NCBI GenBank assembly: GCA_023402845.1
Contig: JAEYFP010000065.1
Location: forward strand, 1-34,485
Length of the DNA stretch: 34,485 bases
Source of the DNA: Bacillota bacterium
Lineage (GTDB): Bacteria; Bacillota; Clostridia; Lachnospirales; Lachnospiraceae
Direction: 5' to 3'
The notes beneath the pieces are model-generated. The model made no database searches. It saw only the letters and a list, made by a program, of their open reading frames with translations, and was not told the origin of the DNA. Position 1 is the stretch's first letter, and each line of letters starts with the position of its first letter. Shown in pieces: positions 7,443-14,997 of the stretch. The position numbers were made by a program, and so were the translations under genes.

Positions 7443-8039
7443 ATGAAGAAAAAAATGATAATGATCGGACTGGCTGTAATGGCACTGTGCCTGATGGCAG
7501 GGTGCGGCGCTAAGGCTCAGGAACAGCAGGTGGCTGCAGCAGAAAAAGAGGAAACGGAAGCAGCAGAAACGGACGGAGACAAAGAACCGGTAATTTCTGT
7601 AAACACAGAAGATAACGGAGTCGAGGCCAAGGAAGCAGCAAACACAGGCAAAGAGCAGACGGAAACGGAACAGACAGAAAAAGAACAGACGGATGCCGGG
7701 GCTTCGGCTAAAGAAGGAAATGAGGTATTAGACGGATATGTAATAAATATTGCTGAGGATAGCGTAACAATTAGCCGGATATTTACAGAAGATTTGGGAG
7801 AAGGTGGTCTTGTCGCGGTTTCTGGTTCCCCGGAGAGCGGTGAGGAAGTATTTCTGACTGTCTATTTTAGCGAGACGGCCGAGTACAAATTTCAAACGGT
7901 GAGAAACGGAGGCGAAGATGTGGAAAGCAGGGAAGGAGCCTTTGAAGACATGAAAAAGGATATGATCTTAAATATGACCGGCAGCTGGGACGGAGATGAT
8001 TTTTATGCGAAGCAGGTTACGATCAGTGAATTTAAGTAA
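7443..8039 (+). CDS. Small acidic lipoprotein of unknown function
   Basis: 198 residues with a lipoprotein signal (basic MKKK, hydrophobic stretch, lipobox CLMAGC, lipidated Cys21). Residues 25-100 are low complexity and rich in Glu, Thr, Gln and Ala (TEQTEKEQTD-like repeats), a flexible wall-spanning linker. The C-terminal 95 residues look folded and beta-rich (GYVINIAEDSVTISRI, FLTVYFSETAEYKF, DDFYAKQVTISEF), similar in feel to small OB-like DUF5666 domains, but I do not recognise the family with certainty. The start at 7443 follows AAGGGGAGAGG; an upstream in-frame TTG (7413) would spoil the signal peptide. First gene of the operon behind the response-regulator box; it could be an accessory sensor or a transporter subunit. 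Confidence 0.8.
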   Translation: MKKKMIMIGLAVMALCLMAGCGAKAQEQQVAAAEKEETEAAETDGDKEPVISVNTEDNGVEAKEAANTGKEQTETEQTEKEQTDAGASAKEGNEVLDGYVINIAEDSVTISRIFTEDLGEGGLVAVSGSPESGEEVFLTVYFSETAEYKFQTVRNGGEDVESREGAFEDMKKDMILNMTGSWDGDDFYAKQVTISEFK

Positions 8040-8073
8040 ACAAAAATGAAATAGAACAATGAGGAGAGTGTAA

Positions 8074-10428
8074 ATGAAAAAGAAATCTTTTGCAAAGAGA
8101 CTGGGGAGCGTCATTCTGGCCGGCGCAATGGCGTTATCGGCAGCAGGATGTGCCGGTGCAGAGGCAGACAGAACTAACAAAGAAGAGGCGGGAATTGAAA
8201 ATACAATGACGGAAGCCGGCGAAAACGGCACCGGCATGGGCAGGTACGTGGAAACCGTAACGGATTTGTCGGATTATAATGAGAGGGCAGATGGGATTGC
8301 CCGATTATCCGACGGAAGGCTTGTTATTTTGGACTATTATATGGGTCAGATTGAGTCGGAGGATAACGGTGTCACATGGAATCCTAAAGAAACAGACTGG
8401 TTCACATCATTGCAGAATCAGGACGCCTATATCATGGATCTGACAATGGGAGCAGACGGAACAGTCGGAGCAATTTATAACGTATCCTCAGCGGAAGAAG
8501 AAGCCTCGGAGAATTTTGAGCTGGATCCGAAATGTGTCATTATAAAGCCGGACGGAACGCAGGTTGAAGCGCAGTTTTCCTTATCAGAGGATGAGAAATA
8601 CCCTTACGGAATCTGGATCACAGATGAAGGAAGAATTTTTGTGACGACGTTAAGTGAAGTGGTTTATGAAATAAAAGAGGATGGCAGCAGTGAAAAGTTC
8701 CTGACGGCAGAAGGAGGTCCACGCTTCATTCAATTTACAGGGGATCTGATGATTATGGATGGCTATTCTTTTGAAAGCGGATTGCTCATCTATGATATGG
8801 AAAAGAAAGAGTATGTGGAGGATCCTGTTTTAAATGAATTTATTATGGAAAATTATGAAGATCGGGAATTTAACAGCGGCAGCTGGTATGATTTTTATTT
8901 CTTTCCGGGAGAAGATGGTGTGGTTTATATGGCGGGTAAGGAAGGACTGCATCGCCATGTGCTTGGAGGAAGCGCTATCGAGCAGGTTGTGGACGGAGAC
9001 TTATCGAGCTTCAGCAATCCGGCGAATGGACTGCTGGGAATGACCGCACTTGAAAATAACGAATTTCTTGCCTTGTTTTCGGGAGGCAGACTGGTGCGTT
9101 ATACTTATAATCCCGATATTCCCACGACGCCCAGTGAAAGGCTGAAGGTATACAGCTTAAAGGAAAGCGATACGATGCGCCAGGCGATTTCCATCTATCA
9201 GACTGCGTATCCGGATATTTTTGTGGAATATGAAGTTGGAATGGAAGAGGATCATTCGGTTACCAGAGAGGACGCTTTGAAAAAATTAAATACACAGATG
9301 ATGGCGGGAGAAGGACCTGATCTGCTCGTACTGGACGACATGCCGGCGGATTCTTATATCGAGAAAGGGATGCTTTTGGACTTAAGCACCTGTCTGGGCA
9401 GTCTGTCAGGTGAAGCGGAGTTGTTTCCCAGTATTGTGAATGCTTTTAAAGAGGATGAAAAAATCTATATGGTTCCCTGTGAAATTCAGCTTCCGATGGT
9501 ACTTGGTAAGGAGAACGATGTCTCTGGGATGGATGGTCTTAAGGGGATCGCAGATACGATGGAGAGGATCCGTAAAGAAAATCCTGAAAAAGGACTGCTG
9601 GATATTTACTCGGCAGAGGGAATTCTCCGTTTGTTTTCAATGACTTCGGCTCCGGCCTGGAAAACAGAGAGCGGAGAAATGAATCAGGAGGCAATTACAG
9701 AATTTCTGAAGCAGACAAAGCGAATTTATGAGGCGCAGATGGAGGGGGCAACAGACAAGGAAATTGAGCGTTATAACAGTGTAAACGAATATTATGTGGA
9801 AGAGTATGGGGTTACGCGGGAAGAATCAGACTATTTCGGAGCGATGGATGATATGAGCTATATCGGCGGAGAAACGCATATCGTGATGGGTACGGCGTCT
9901 TATCCTTACGGCTATGCGGAGCTGAATTCCGTTCAAAGAGTAAAGGGATTTGAAGATAATAGGCCGCTTCCTCTGAATGGTCAGAGTCAAAATGTTTTTA
10001 TTCCGAAAACACTGGCAGGAATCAATGCAATTTCTAAGAATATTGAAATGGCACAGGATCTGTTAAAGGTGCTGCTGGGAAAGGACAATCAAACTTCTTT
10101 ATTTAAAGGCTTTGCGGTAAATAAAGCAGCTTTTGAGGAAAGCTTTGTACCGAATGAAAAGTATCTTGGCGAAGACGGACTTTATGGTGCACTTGCCATG
10201 TCCGATGAGGATGGGCTGATGATTTCCATGGATATTTACTGGGTAGATGACGGACAACTGGAATCTCTAAGAAACTGGATAGCAAAAGCAGATACTCCTT
10301 ATATCAAAGACAGTATATTGGAGGATGCGGTATGCGAAGAAGGGACGGGCTATATACAGGGAAACAAGGGGCTGGAGGAATCGGTTGGCGCCATCATGGA
10401 AAAAGCAGCTCTTTATATGGCGGAATAA
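8074..10428 (+). CDS. Solute-binding lipoprotein with N-terminal beta-propeller-like domain
   Basis: 784 residues, nearly twice the usual length of a family 1 solute-binding protein. The signal peptide ends in lipobox SAAGC (Cys26). Residues about 50-350 contain repeated beta-type segments with sialidase/BNR flavour (GQIESEDNGVTWNP, DGTVGAIYNVS, EGRIFVTTLSEVVYEI, DGVVYMAGKEGLHRH), suggesting a beta-propeller. From about residue 355 (ERLKVYSLKESDTMRQAI) to the end it is a family 1 sugar-type binding domain (YPDIFVEYEV, AGEGPDLLVLDDMP, NVFIPKTLAGINA). It lies 34 bp after the lipoprotein gene and its TAA overlaps the ATG of the first permease, so it belongs to that importer-like set. Ligand unknown; the propeller could bind a polymer or a partner protein. 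Confidence 0.85.
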   Translation: MKKKSFAKRLGSVILAGAMALSAAGCAGAEADRTNKEEAGIENTMTEAGENGTGMGRYVETVTDLSDYNERADGIARLSDGRLVILDYYMGQIESEDNGVTWNPKETDWFTSLQNQDAYIMDLTMGADGTVGAIYNVSSAEEEASENFELDPKCVIIKPDGTQVEAQFSLSEDEKYPYGIWITDEGRIFVTTLSEVVYEIKEDGSSEKFLTAEGGPRFIQFTGDLMIMDGYSFESGLLIYDMEKKEYVEDPVLNEFIMENYEDREFNSGSWYDFYFFPGEDGVVYMAGKEGLHRHVLGGSAIEQVVDGDLSSFSNPANGLLGMTALENNEFLALFSGGRLVRYTYNPDIPTTPSERLKVYSLKESDTMRQAISIYQTAYPDIFVEYEVGMEEDHSVTREDALKKLNTQMMAGEGPDLLVLDDMPADSYIEKGMLLDLSTCLGSLSGEAELFPSIVNAFKEDEKIYMVPCEIQLPMVLGKENDVSGMDGLKGIADTMERIRKENPEKGLLDIYSAEGILRLFSMTSAPAWKTESGEMNQEAITEFLKQTKRIYEAQMEGATDKEIERYNSVNEYYVEEYGVTREESDYFGAMDDMSYIGGETHIVMGTASYPYGYAELNSVQRVKGFEDNRPLPLNGQSQNVFIPKTLAGINAISKNIEMAQDLLKVLLGKDNQTSLFKGFAVNKAAFEESFVPNEKYLGEDGLYGALAMSDEDGLMISMDIYWVDDGQLESLRNWIAKADTPYIKDSILEDAVCEEGTGYIQGNKGLEESVGAIMEKAALYMAE

Positions 10429-11327
10429 TGGCAGCCATGGCAGACAGAAGGCATAAGGGCTATAAGCAGACAGTCAGGGAGCAAAGGGCATTCCTTCGCT
10501 TCCTGGTTGTCAGTATGGGAGGCGTGCTGCTGCTGGTTATCCTCCCTTTTCTGGATGTGTTCAGAAGATCTTTTACAACAGCGATTACCGGCAGGCCTAA
10601 TGGATTCCAAAATTACAGAACCATATTTGAAAATCAGGCATTTTTGCTTGCGGTAAAAAATACACTGAAATTTACAGCTGCAGGCATTCCGCTTCTGGTA
10701 GTAACGGGACTTTTGATCGCGCTGTCCTTAAGCCGGCTGAAAACAGCCGGAACCATAAAGTCGCTGTATCTGTTTCCGCTTGCCATGCCTACGGCGACGG
10801 TCGTGATTGTATGGAAGCTGTTTTTTTACAAGCAGGGGTTTCTCAACTTGTATTTAAGCCGGCTGGGGGAATGGACGGGTTTGTGGGGAGAAATACATAC
10901 CGACTATATGGGAAGCAAAGCGGCCTTCTGGGTATTGGTACTCAGCTATGTTTGGAAGAATACAGGTTATACGGTGGTTTTGTGGCTTGCCGGAATTACA
11001 GGTATCCCAAATGAATTTTTAGAGGCGGCCAGAGTAGACGGAGCCACACAAGTACAGTGCTTTTTTCGTATTGTTCTTCCGAATTTAAAAGGAAGCCTTT
11101 ATACAATCGTCATACTTTCTTTTTTAAATTCTTTTAAGATTTACAGAGAGGCTTATCTGGTTGCCGGTTCCTATCCGCAGCAGGATAGTTATCTGCTTCA
11201 GCATCTGTTCAATAATTGGTTTGTAAACATGGAATTTGATAAGATGGCAGCGGCAGCGGTATGTGTAGGTGTTTTTTTGTTTTTGATTATTATGCTGCTG
11301 CAATATTTATGGGATCGAAGCTTATAG
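10428..11327 (+). CDS. MalF-type ABC transporter permease
   Basis: 299 residues with about six transmembrane helices and the EAA loop EAARVDGATQVQCFFRIVLP that contacts the ATPase. The start at 10428 overlaps the stop of the binding-protein gene (TAATG), indicating translational coupling; an in-frame ATG at 10332 lies deep inside the upstream gene and is unlikely. The protein should pair with the permease at 11347 to form the membrane channel for the upstream binding protein. The operon carries no ATPase, so energy would have to come from a shared MsmK/UgpC-type ATPase elsewhere, if the complex is an importer at all. Confidence 0.9.
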   Translation: MAAMADRRHKGYKQTVREQRAFLRFLVVSMGGVLLLVILPFLDVFRRSFTTAITGRPNGFQNYRTIFENQAFLLAVKNTLKFTAAGIPLLVVTGLLIALSLSRLKTAGTIKSLYLFPLAMPTATVVIVWKLFFYKQGFLNLYLSRLGEWTGLWGEIHTDYMGSKAAFWVLVLSYVWKNTGYTVVLWLAGITGIPNEFLEAARVDGATQVQCFFRIVLPNLKGSLYTIVILSFLNSFKIYREAYLVAGSYPQQDSYLLQHLFNNWFVNMEFDKMAAAAVCVGVFLFLIIMLLQYLWDRSL

Positions 11328-11346
11328 TGAGGAAAGGAGTGGAATC

Positions 11347-12186
11347 GTGAGGAAGAGAATATTGACAATCCTGCTCCTGCTGCCCGGATTATTTGTGCTG
11401 CTTCCTGTCCTTTTGATTATAACAGGGTCGGTTATGGGAAGCAGTGAATTAAAGGAATGTCTTTCCCCCATTTTTTCTGAAGGGACAGGGTTTGTTTCCT
11501 GGAAGCTCATACCCGATTATCCGACACTTTCGAATTATGGGAAGCTATTGTTTTTTACACCGCAGTTTTTTGTTTTGTTTTGGAACTCCATGAAGATTAC
11601 AGTGTCGATTTTATTTGGGCAATTGCTGGTAGGAATCCCGGCAGCGTGGGCATTTGCGGTATATCGGGTAAGAGGAAGCAAGGTTCTTTTTAGCGTTTAT
11701 ATTGTGCTGATGCTGTTACCCTTTCAGGTCACAATGCTGTCCAGCTATCTGGTGCTGAGCAGGTTTTCTCTTATCAATACCCATATGGCGGTCATATTGC
11801 CCGCGGTTTTCAGTACCTTTCCTGTGTTCCTTGCCTATGGCGGTTTTCGCGCAATTCCCACAGAACTTCTGGAGGCAGCCAGAATGGATGGAGCAGGAGA
11901 GAGCTATCTGTTTTGGAAGGTTGGCATGCCGCTTGGAAGGAGCGGAATCCTTTCAGCCATGGTGCTGGGGTTTCTGGAGTACTGGAATATGATGGAGCAG
12001 CCAATGGCTTTTTTGGAGGAGAAGGCTCTTTGGCCGTTGTCTCTTTATTTGCCGGAGATCACATGGGCGCAGGCAGGATATGCCTTTTGCGTTTCCTTCA
12101 TCACACTGATACCGGCCGTATTTGTCTTTATGATAGGTCAGGATTATCTGGAACAGGGAATTATTTACTCGGGAATGAAAGGATAG
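11347..12186 (+). CDS. MalG-type ABC transporter permease
   Basis: 279 residues, about six transmembrane helices, EAA loop LLEAARMDGAGESYLFWKVGMP. It starts with GTG after GAAAGGAG, 19 bp behind the first permease. Residues about 30-60 (SELKECLSPIFSEGTGF and following) form the extracytoplasmic loop common to MalG-like subunits. The C-terminus (QDYLEQGIIYSGMKG) matches the usual QxxxxxGxxxGAVKG tail of sugar permeases, with a Ser-Gly variant. It should form a heterodimer with the preceding permease. Confidence 0.92.
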   Translation: MRKRILTILLLLPGLFVLLPVLLIITGSVMGSSELKECLSPIFSEGTGFVSWKLIPDYPTLSNYGKLLFFTPQFFVLFWNSMKITVSILFGQLLVGIPAAWAFAVYRVRGSKVLFSVYIVLMLLPFQVTMLSSYLVLSRFSLINTHMAVILPAVFSTFPVFLAYGGFRAIPTELLEAARMDGAGESYLFWKVGMPLGRSGILSAMVLGFLEYWNMMEQPMAFLEEKALWPLSLYLPEITWAQAGYAFCVSFITLIPAVFVFMIGQDYLEQGIIYSGMKG

Positions 12187-12196
12187 GAAGATAAAA

Positions 12197-13810
12197 TTGA
12201 CAGATAAACATTTACAAAACAGGAATTATAAAAGGTGGATATCCGCATTTGCCCTGTTTCTGGCATTTATGTGGATCTGTACCATTGTGTCCAAAAGTAT
12301 TTATGTGTCAAGGCTTCCAATGGTACAGGCACAGACTCCCGAAAAGAAATTCATAGAGCATCTGGTAGAGGCGGAAGGACTTGTAATAGAGGGCAAAAAG
12401 CAGGCAGTAACAGTGCTGGATGGCCTGAGGGTCAAAAATATTCTTGTCAGGGAGGGTGACCGGATTGAAGAGGGAATGCCTTTATTTGAAATAGATACAG
12501 AGGATTTAACGGAGATCATTAAAGAAAAGGAAACGGCCATAGCAAAATTGAACTATCAGATTTCCGATTTGCAGGCAAACCGTGTCTTGCAGGAGCAAAA
12601 AGATCAGTTACTTCAGCAGCGGGCAATGGAGGACTATGCGGCTGCCGACAGCAAAACGGGTACGCAGGCAAGCCGGGCGGAAGGAGAAAAGAATACGGCA
12701 GAAAGTACGCTGCAGGATCATCTGAATCATCCGGCACAGGTTACCTCGGAAGAGGACAGGCAAAAAGCATGGGATGCGTATCACAGTTGGCTGAACAGAA
12801 AGTATGAACTGACTGATAAAATTACGGAACGCGAAAGAGTGATCGCAAATATTGAAGCTGTAGAAGGAACAAAAACAGAGGAAGAAAAAACAATATTAGA
12901 GGAAGCCAAGAAGGAACTAAATCAGTTAAAGGATGCGCTTACCGATCACGAAAGAAACAGTATAACGGAACCGGATTTCAGCAGTGAGGACAGTGCACTG
13001 AGTAGTTGGAAGCAGCAGAAAGACAACCTTCAGAATGCAGTTCAGAGTGCGGAGATAAAGAAGGAAGATGCCGATACAGACAGAAGCAGTGCTTTAAAGC
13101 AGGAACAACGGGATATTCAGGATACGCTTCTGCCGGGGGAGGCAGACTCCACGCTTTCTGTTTGTCAGCTGGAGCTTGCGGCGGCACAGGAAGATCTGGC
13201 CAGATATCAGAAAATCATGGATGAGAAAGGAATCATGATTGCCGGCGCAGGAGGAGCTGTCACAGATATTTTGATTGCGGCGGGAGAAAGAACCACCGAT
13301 ACGGCCGCGATGCTGCTGACCGATGACACGGTTCCGTGTCAATTTAAGGTGATTTTGACAAAAGATCAGAAAAAATATGTAAATATAGGTGATACGGCAG
13401 AAATAAAGTTGGGCGGCAATCGTACAGGCATAGAGGCGAAGGTCGAGTATCTTACGGAAAGTACGGGAAGTACGGGGGGATATGAGATTCTTCTGGGACT
13501 TCCGGCAGAGGAGATGAGTCCCGGTATCAGCGGGACTATGACAGTAAGCGTACAGGGGGAAAGTCAAAATCTTTGTATTCCGTCGGAAGCCTTATATAAA
13601 GTGGATGAAAGGTATTACGTATTTCTGGTAAAGGAAAAGGAGGGAATTCTAGGGCAGGAATTATATGCGGAAAAGGTCAGTGTCAGAGTGAATGATCAGA
13701 ATGACAGATTTGCGGCGGTGGAAGAGGGCTCCTTAGATAAAGACAGTCAGGTTATTGTTTCCTCTTCCGAAGAACTGAAAAGAGGGGATATTGTCAGGTA
13801 TGAAGAATAA
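12197..13810 (+). CDS. HlyD/RND-adaptor-like membrane fusion protein
   Basis: 537 residues. One N-terminal membrane helix (about 13-35) is followed by a first lipoyl/barrel-type half (VLDGLRVKNILVREGDRIEEGMPLFEI). A long charged coiled coil follows (about 110-350, rich in Glu, Lys, Gln), then the second lipoyl half and a beta-barrel (GGAVTDILIAAGERTTDTAAML; GDTAEIKLGGNRTGIEAKVEYL). The C-terminal membrane-proximal part is SEALYKVDERYYVFLVKE. It starts with TTG at 12197 after AGGAAG, 10 bp behind the MalG-type permease, so it is surely in the same operon. Membrane fusion proteins normally serve exporters (MacB-like ABC, RND, HlyB); here no exporter gene follows. The pairing with MalFG-type permeases is the unusual point of this operon. 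Confidence 0.88.
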   Translation: MTDKHLQNRNYKRWISAFALFLAFMWICTIVSKSIYVSRLPMVQAQTPEKKFIEHLVEAEGLVIEGKKQAVTVLDGLRVKNILVREGDRIEEGMPLFEIDTEDLTEIIKEKETAIAKLNYQISDLQANRVLQEQKDQLLQQRAMEDYAAADSKTGTQASRAEGEKNTAESTLQDHLNHPAQVTSEEDRQKAWDAYHSWLNRKYELTDKITERERVIANIEAVEGTKTEEEKTILEEAKKELNQLKDALTDHERNSITEPDFSSEDSALSSWKQQKDNLQNAVQSAEIKKEDADTDRSSALKQEQRDIQDTLLPGEADSTLSVCQLELAAAQEDLARYQKIMDEKGIMIAGAGGAVTDILIAAGERTTDTAAMLLTDDTVPCQFKVILTKDQKKYVNIGDTAEIKLGGNRTGIEAKVEYLTESTGSTGGYEILLGLPAEEMSPGISGTMTVSVQGESQNLCIPSEALYKVDERYYVFLVKEKEGILGQELYAEKVSVRVNDQNDRFAAVEEGSLDKDSQVIVSSSEELKRGDIVRYEE

Positions 13811-13867
13811 ATGTAACACAAAATTTTTTGATAGTTGATAAACCGAGAACCGTCTTTCCGGAAAATC

Positions 13868-13883
13868 ATATGATATATCATAT
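13868..13883. repeat. Perfect 16-bp AT-rich palindrome
   Basis: ATATGATATATCATAT is a perfect 16-bp palindrome located 31 bp before the chosen start of the LysM gene. It may be an operator or an AT-rich promoter element; a TATAAC-like -10 follows at 13881-13886 but no matching -35 is present. Confidence 0.5.
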
Positions 13884-13914
13884 AACTTCAGTTATCGGAA
13901 AGGCTGTAATAGAT

Positions 13915-14676
13915 ATGAACCCATCCCCCGAAAATATGCATCCCGATATGGCATACATCATCCGTGCAGGAGATACCTTATGGATGCTTGCACAACGGTT
14001 CCGTACGACCGTACAGGCGATTATGTCGGCAAATCCCACCCTTGACGAAAGAAATCTGCAAATTGGAAGGACTATTTATATTCCTCAGAAAAGCAATGAC
14101 CGCACAACATTTCCAAGACCATTTTATGAAGGCATCAGCAAAGCGCAGCAGATACTGGGCAATCATATGCGAATGCTGTGGACACAGCATGTTTATTGGA
14201 CGAGGATGGACATTATCAGCGCGGCTTTTGACTTGCCTGATGAACAGCTTGTTACTGCCCGGCTTCTGCGCAATCCCAAGGATTTCGAAGCGGCACTGAA
14301 GCCGTTTTACGGGGAAAGTATTGCCGCGGAATTTGAGGAGCTTCTCACAGAGCATCTCAAAATTGCCGGCGAGCTGATCGCTGCGGCGAAGGCCGGTAAC
14401 AGCGAAACGGCAGCCGATGCGGAGCAGAGATGGTACGAAAACGCCGACCGGATTGCAGATTTTCTTGGCAGCATCAATCCATACTGGTCCGCACAGGAGT
14501 GGCGTGAAATGCTGTATGACCATCTTGCGATGACGAAGGAGGAAGCCTTCGACATCTTGTCTCAAAACTATGCGGATAGTATCGATACCTTTGAGAATAT
14601 CGAGCGGGAGGCATTAATGATGGCAGATGAGATGACACAGGGCATTGTACGGCAATTTACTGAATATTTTCTATAA
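13915..14676 (+). CDS. LysM domain protein with C-terminal helical domain
   Basis: 253 residues from the chosen ATG. Residues 13-57 are a LysM domain (YIIRAGDTLWMLAQRF, NPTLDERNLQIGRTIYIP), which binds peptidoglycan or chitin-type glycans. The remaining 190 residues are helical and contain two similar halves (MLWTQHVYWTRMDIISAAF and MLYDHLAMTKEEAFDILSQ). They resemble a Firmicutes family often mislabelled acetylglutamate kinase; I see no kinase motif. There is no signal peptide, so it may be cytoplasmic, in the spore coat, or exported in another way. In-frame starts at 13870 (ATG) and 13828 (TTG) are possible but run through the palindrome and lack a good ribosome binding site. It sits alone, 104 bp after the transport operon, and ends in a terminator. 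Confidence 0.8.
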   Translation: MNPSPENMHPDMAYIIRAGDTLWMLAQRFRTTVQAIMSANPTLDERNLQIGRTIYIPQKSNDRTTFPRPFYEGISKAQQILGNHMRMLWTQHVYWTRMDIISAAFDLPDEQLVTARLLRNPKDFEAALKPFYGESIAAEFEELLTEHLKIAGELIAAAKAGNSETAADAEQRWYENADRIADFLGSINPYWSAQEWREMLYDHLAMTKEEAFDILSQNYADSIDTFENIEREALMMADEMTQGIVRQFTEYFL

Positions 14677-14682
14677 AAAGCG

Positions 14683-14706
14683 GAGCGTCGGTCTGGCGCT
14701 CTTTTT
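14683..14706 (+). terminator. Rho-independent terminator of the LysM gene
   Basis: GAGCG (14683-14687), nine-base loop, CGCTC (14697-14701), then five T. The A run before the stem (AAAAAG) can lengthen it by pairing with the T run. It lies 7 bp after the stop codon, and its T tract is also the outer edge of the palindrome that follows. Confidence 0.7.
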
Positions 14707-14746
14707 GTTATATAGGAAATTCGGAGGAATTTCCTATATAACAAAA
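14703..14746. repeat. Long perfect inverted repeat (20-bp arms, 4-bp loop)
   Basis: Arms 14703-14722 and 14727-14746 are perfect reverse complements (core TTATATAGGAAATTC), with loop GGAG. The repeat is followed directly by a 12-bp palindrome GCGCAGCTGCGC at 14753-14764 and alternating GC. This has the look of a dispersed palindromic element or bidirectional terminator unit; I suspect it recurs in related Lachnospiraceae genomes, but that is from memory only. Confidence 0.75.
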
Positions 14747-14997
14747 TTTTATGCGCAGCTGCGCGCGCGAAACAAAAGCTGTGCTGCCGGAGTATTTGGC
14801 TGTGAGAGTGGGCGAAGCACACGTTTGTTCCTTGACAAAAAACAGCATTTTACTTCATTTTCTGGCATGGCTGTAGTATAATGTCATCAAATGAAACTTC
14901 CTGCTTAACAGGAACAGATCGACTGCTTAGCTAAAAGCGGGATGTGCATGGGTGCTATGGGGGATCGGAGAATAAAATGCACAGGAGGAAAGGATTC

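Larger units (their letters stand above)
14677..14997. other. Intergenic region between LysM gene and SBP/GGDEF operon
   Basis: Holds, in order, the LysM terminator, the long inverted repeat, the GC palindrome, and a probable promoter with -10 TATAAT at 14877-14882. The best-spaced -35 is TTCATT (14854-14859, 17-bp spacer). A perfect TTGACA at 14832-14837 is 39 bp from that -10 and so cannot serve it. The ribosome binding site AGGAGG precedes the ATG at 14998. No gene is supported here. Confidence 0.7.

Noticed and set aside
10332..10427. Upstream in-frame start for the first permease of the two-component-linked operon
   Set aside because: It would overlap the binding-protein gene by 97 bp and add a non-hydrophobic tail; TAATG coupling at 10428 fits better.
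13094..13567. 157-codon minus-strand frame inside the membrane fusion protein gene
   Set aside because: Antisense shadow of a clear coding region with low-likelihood composition.
14832..14837. Perfect TTGACA as -35 for the SBP/GGDEF operon
   Set aside because: It is 39 bp from the TATAAT at 14877 and no acceptable -10 lies 16-18 bp downstream.
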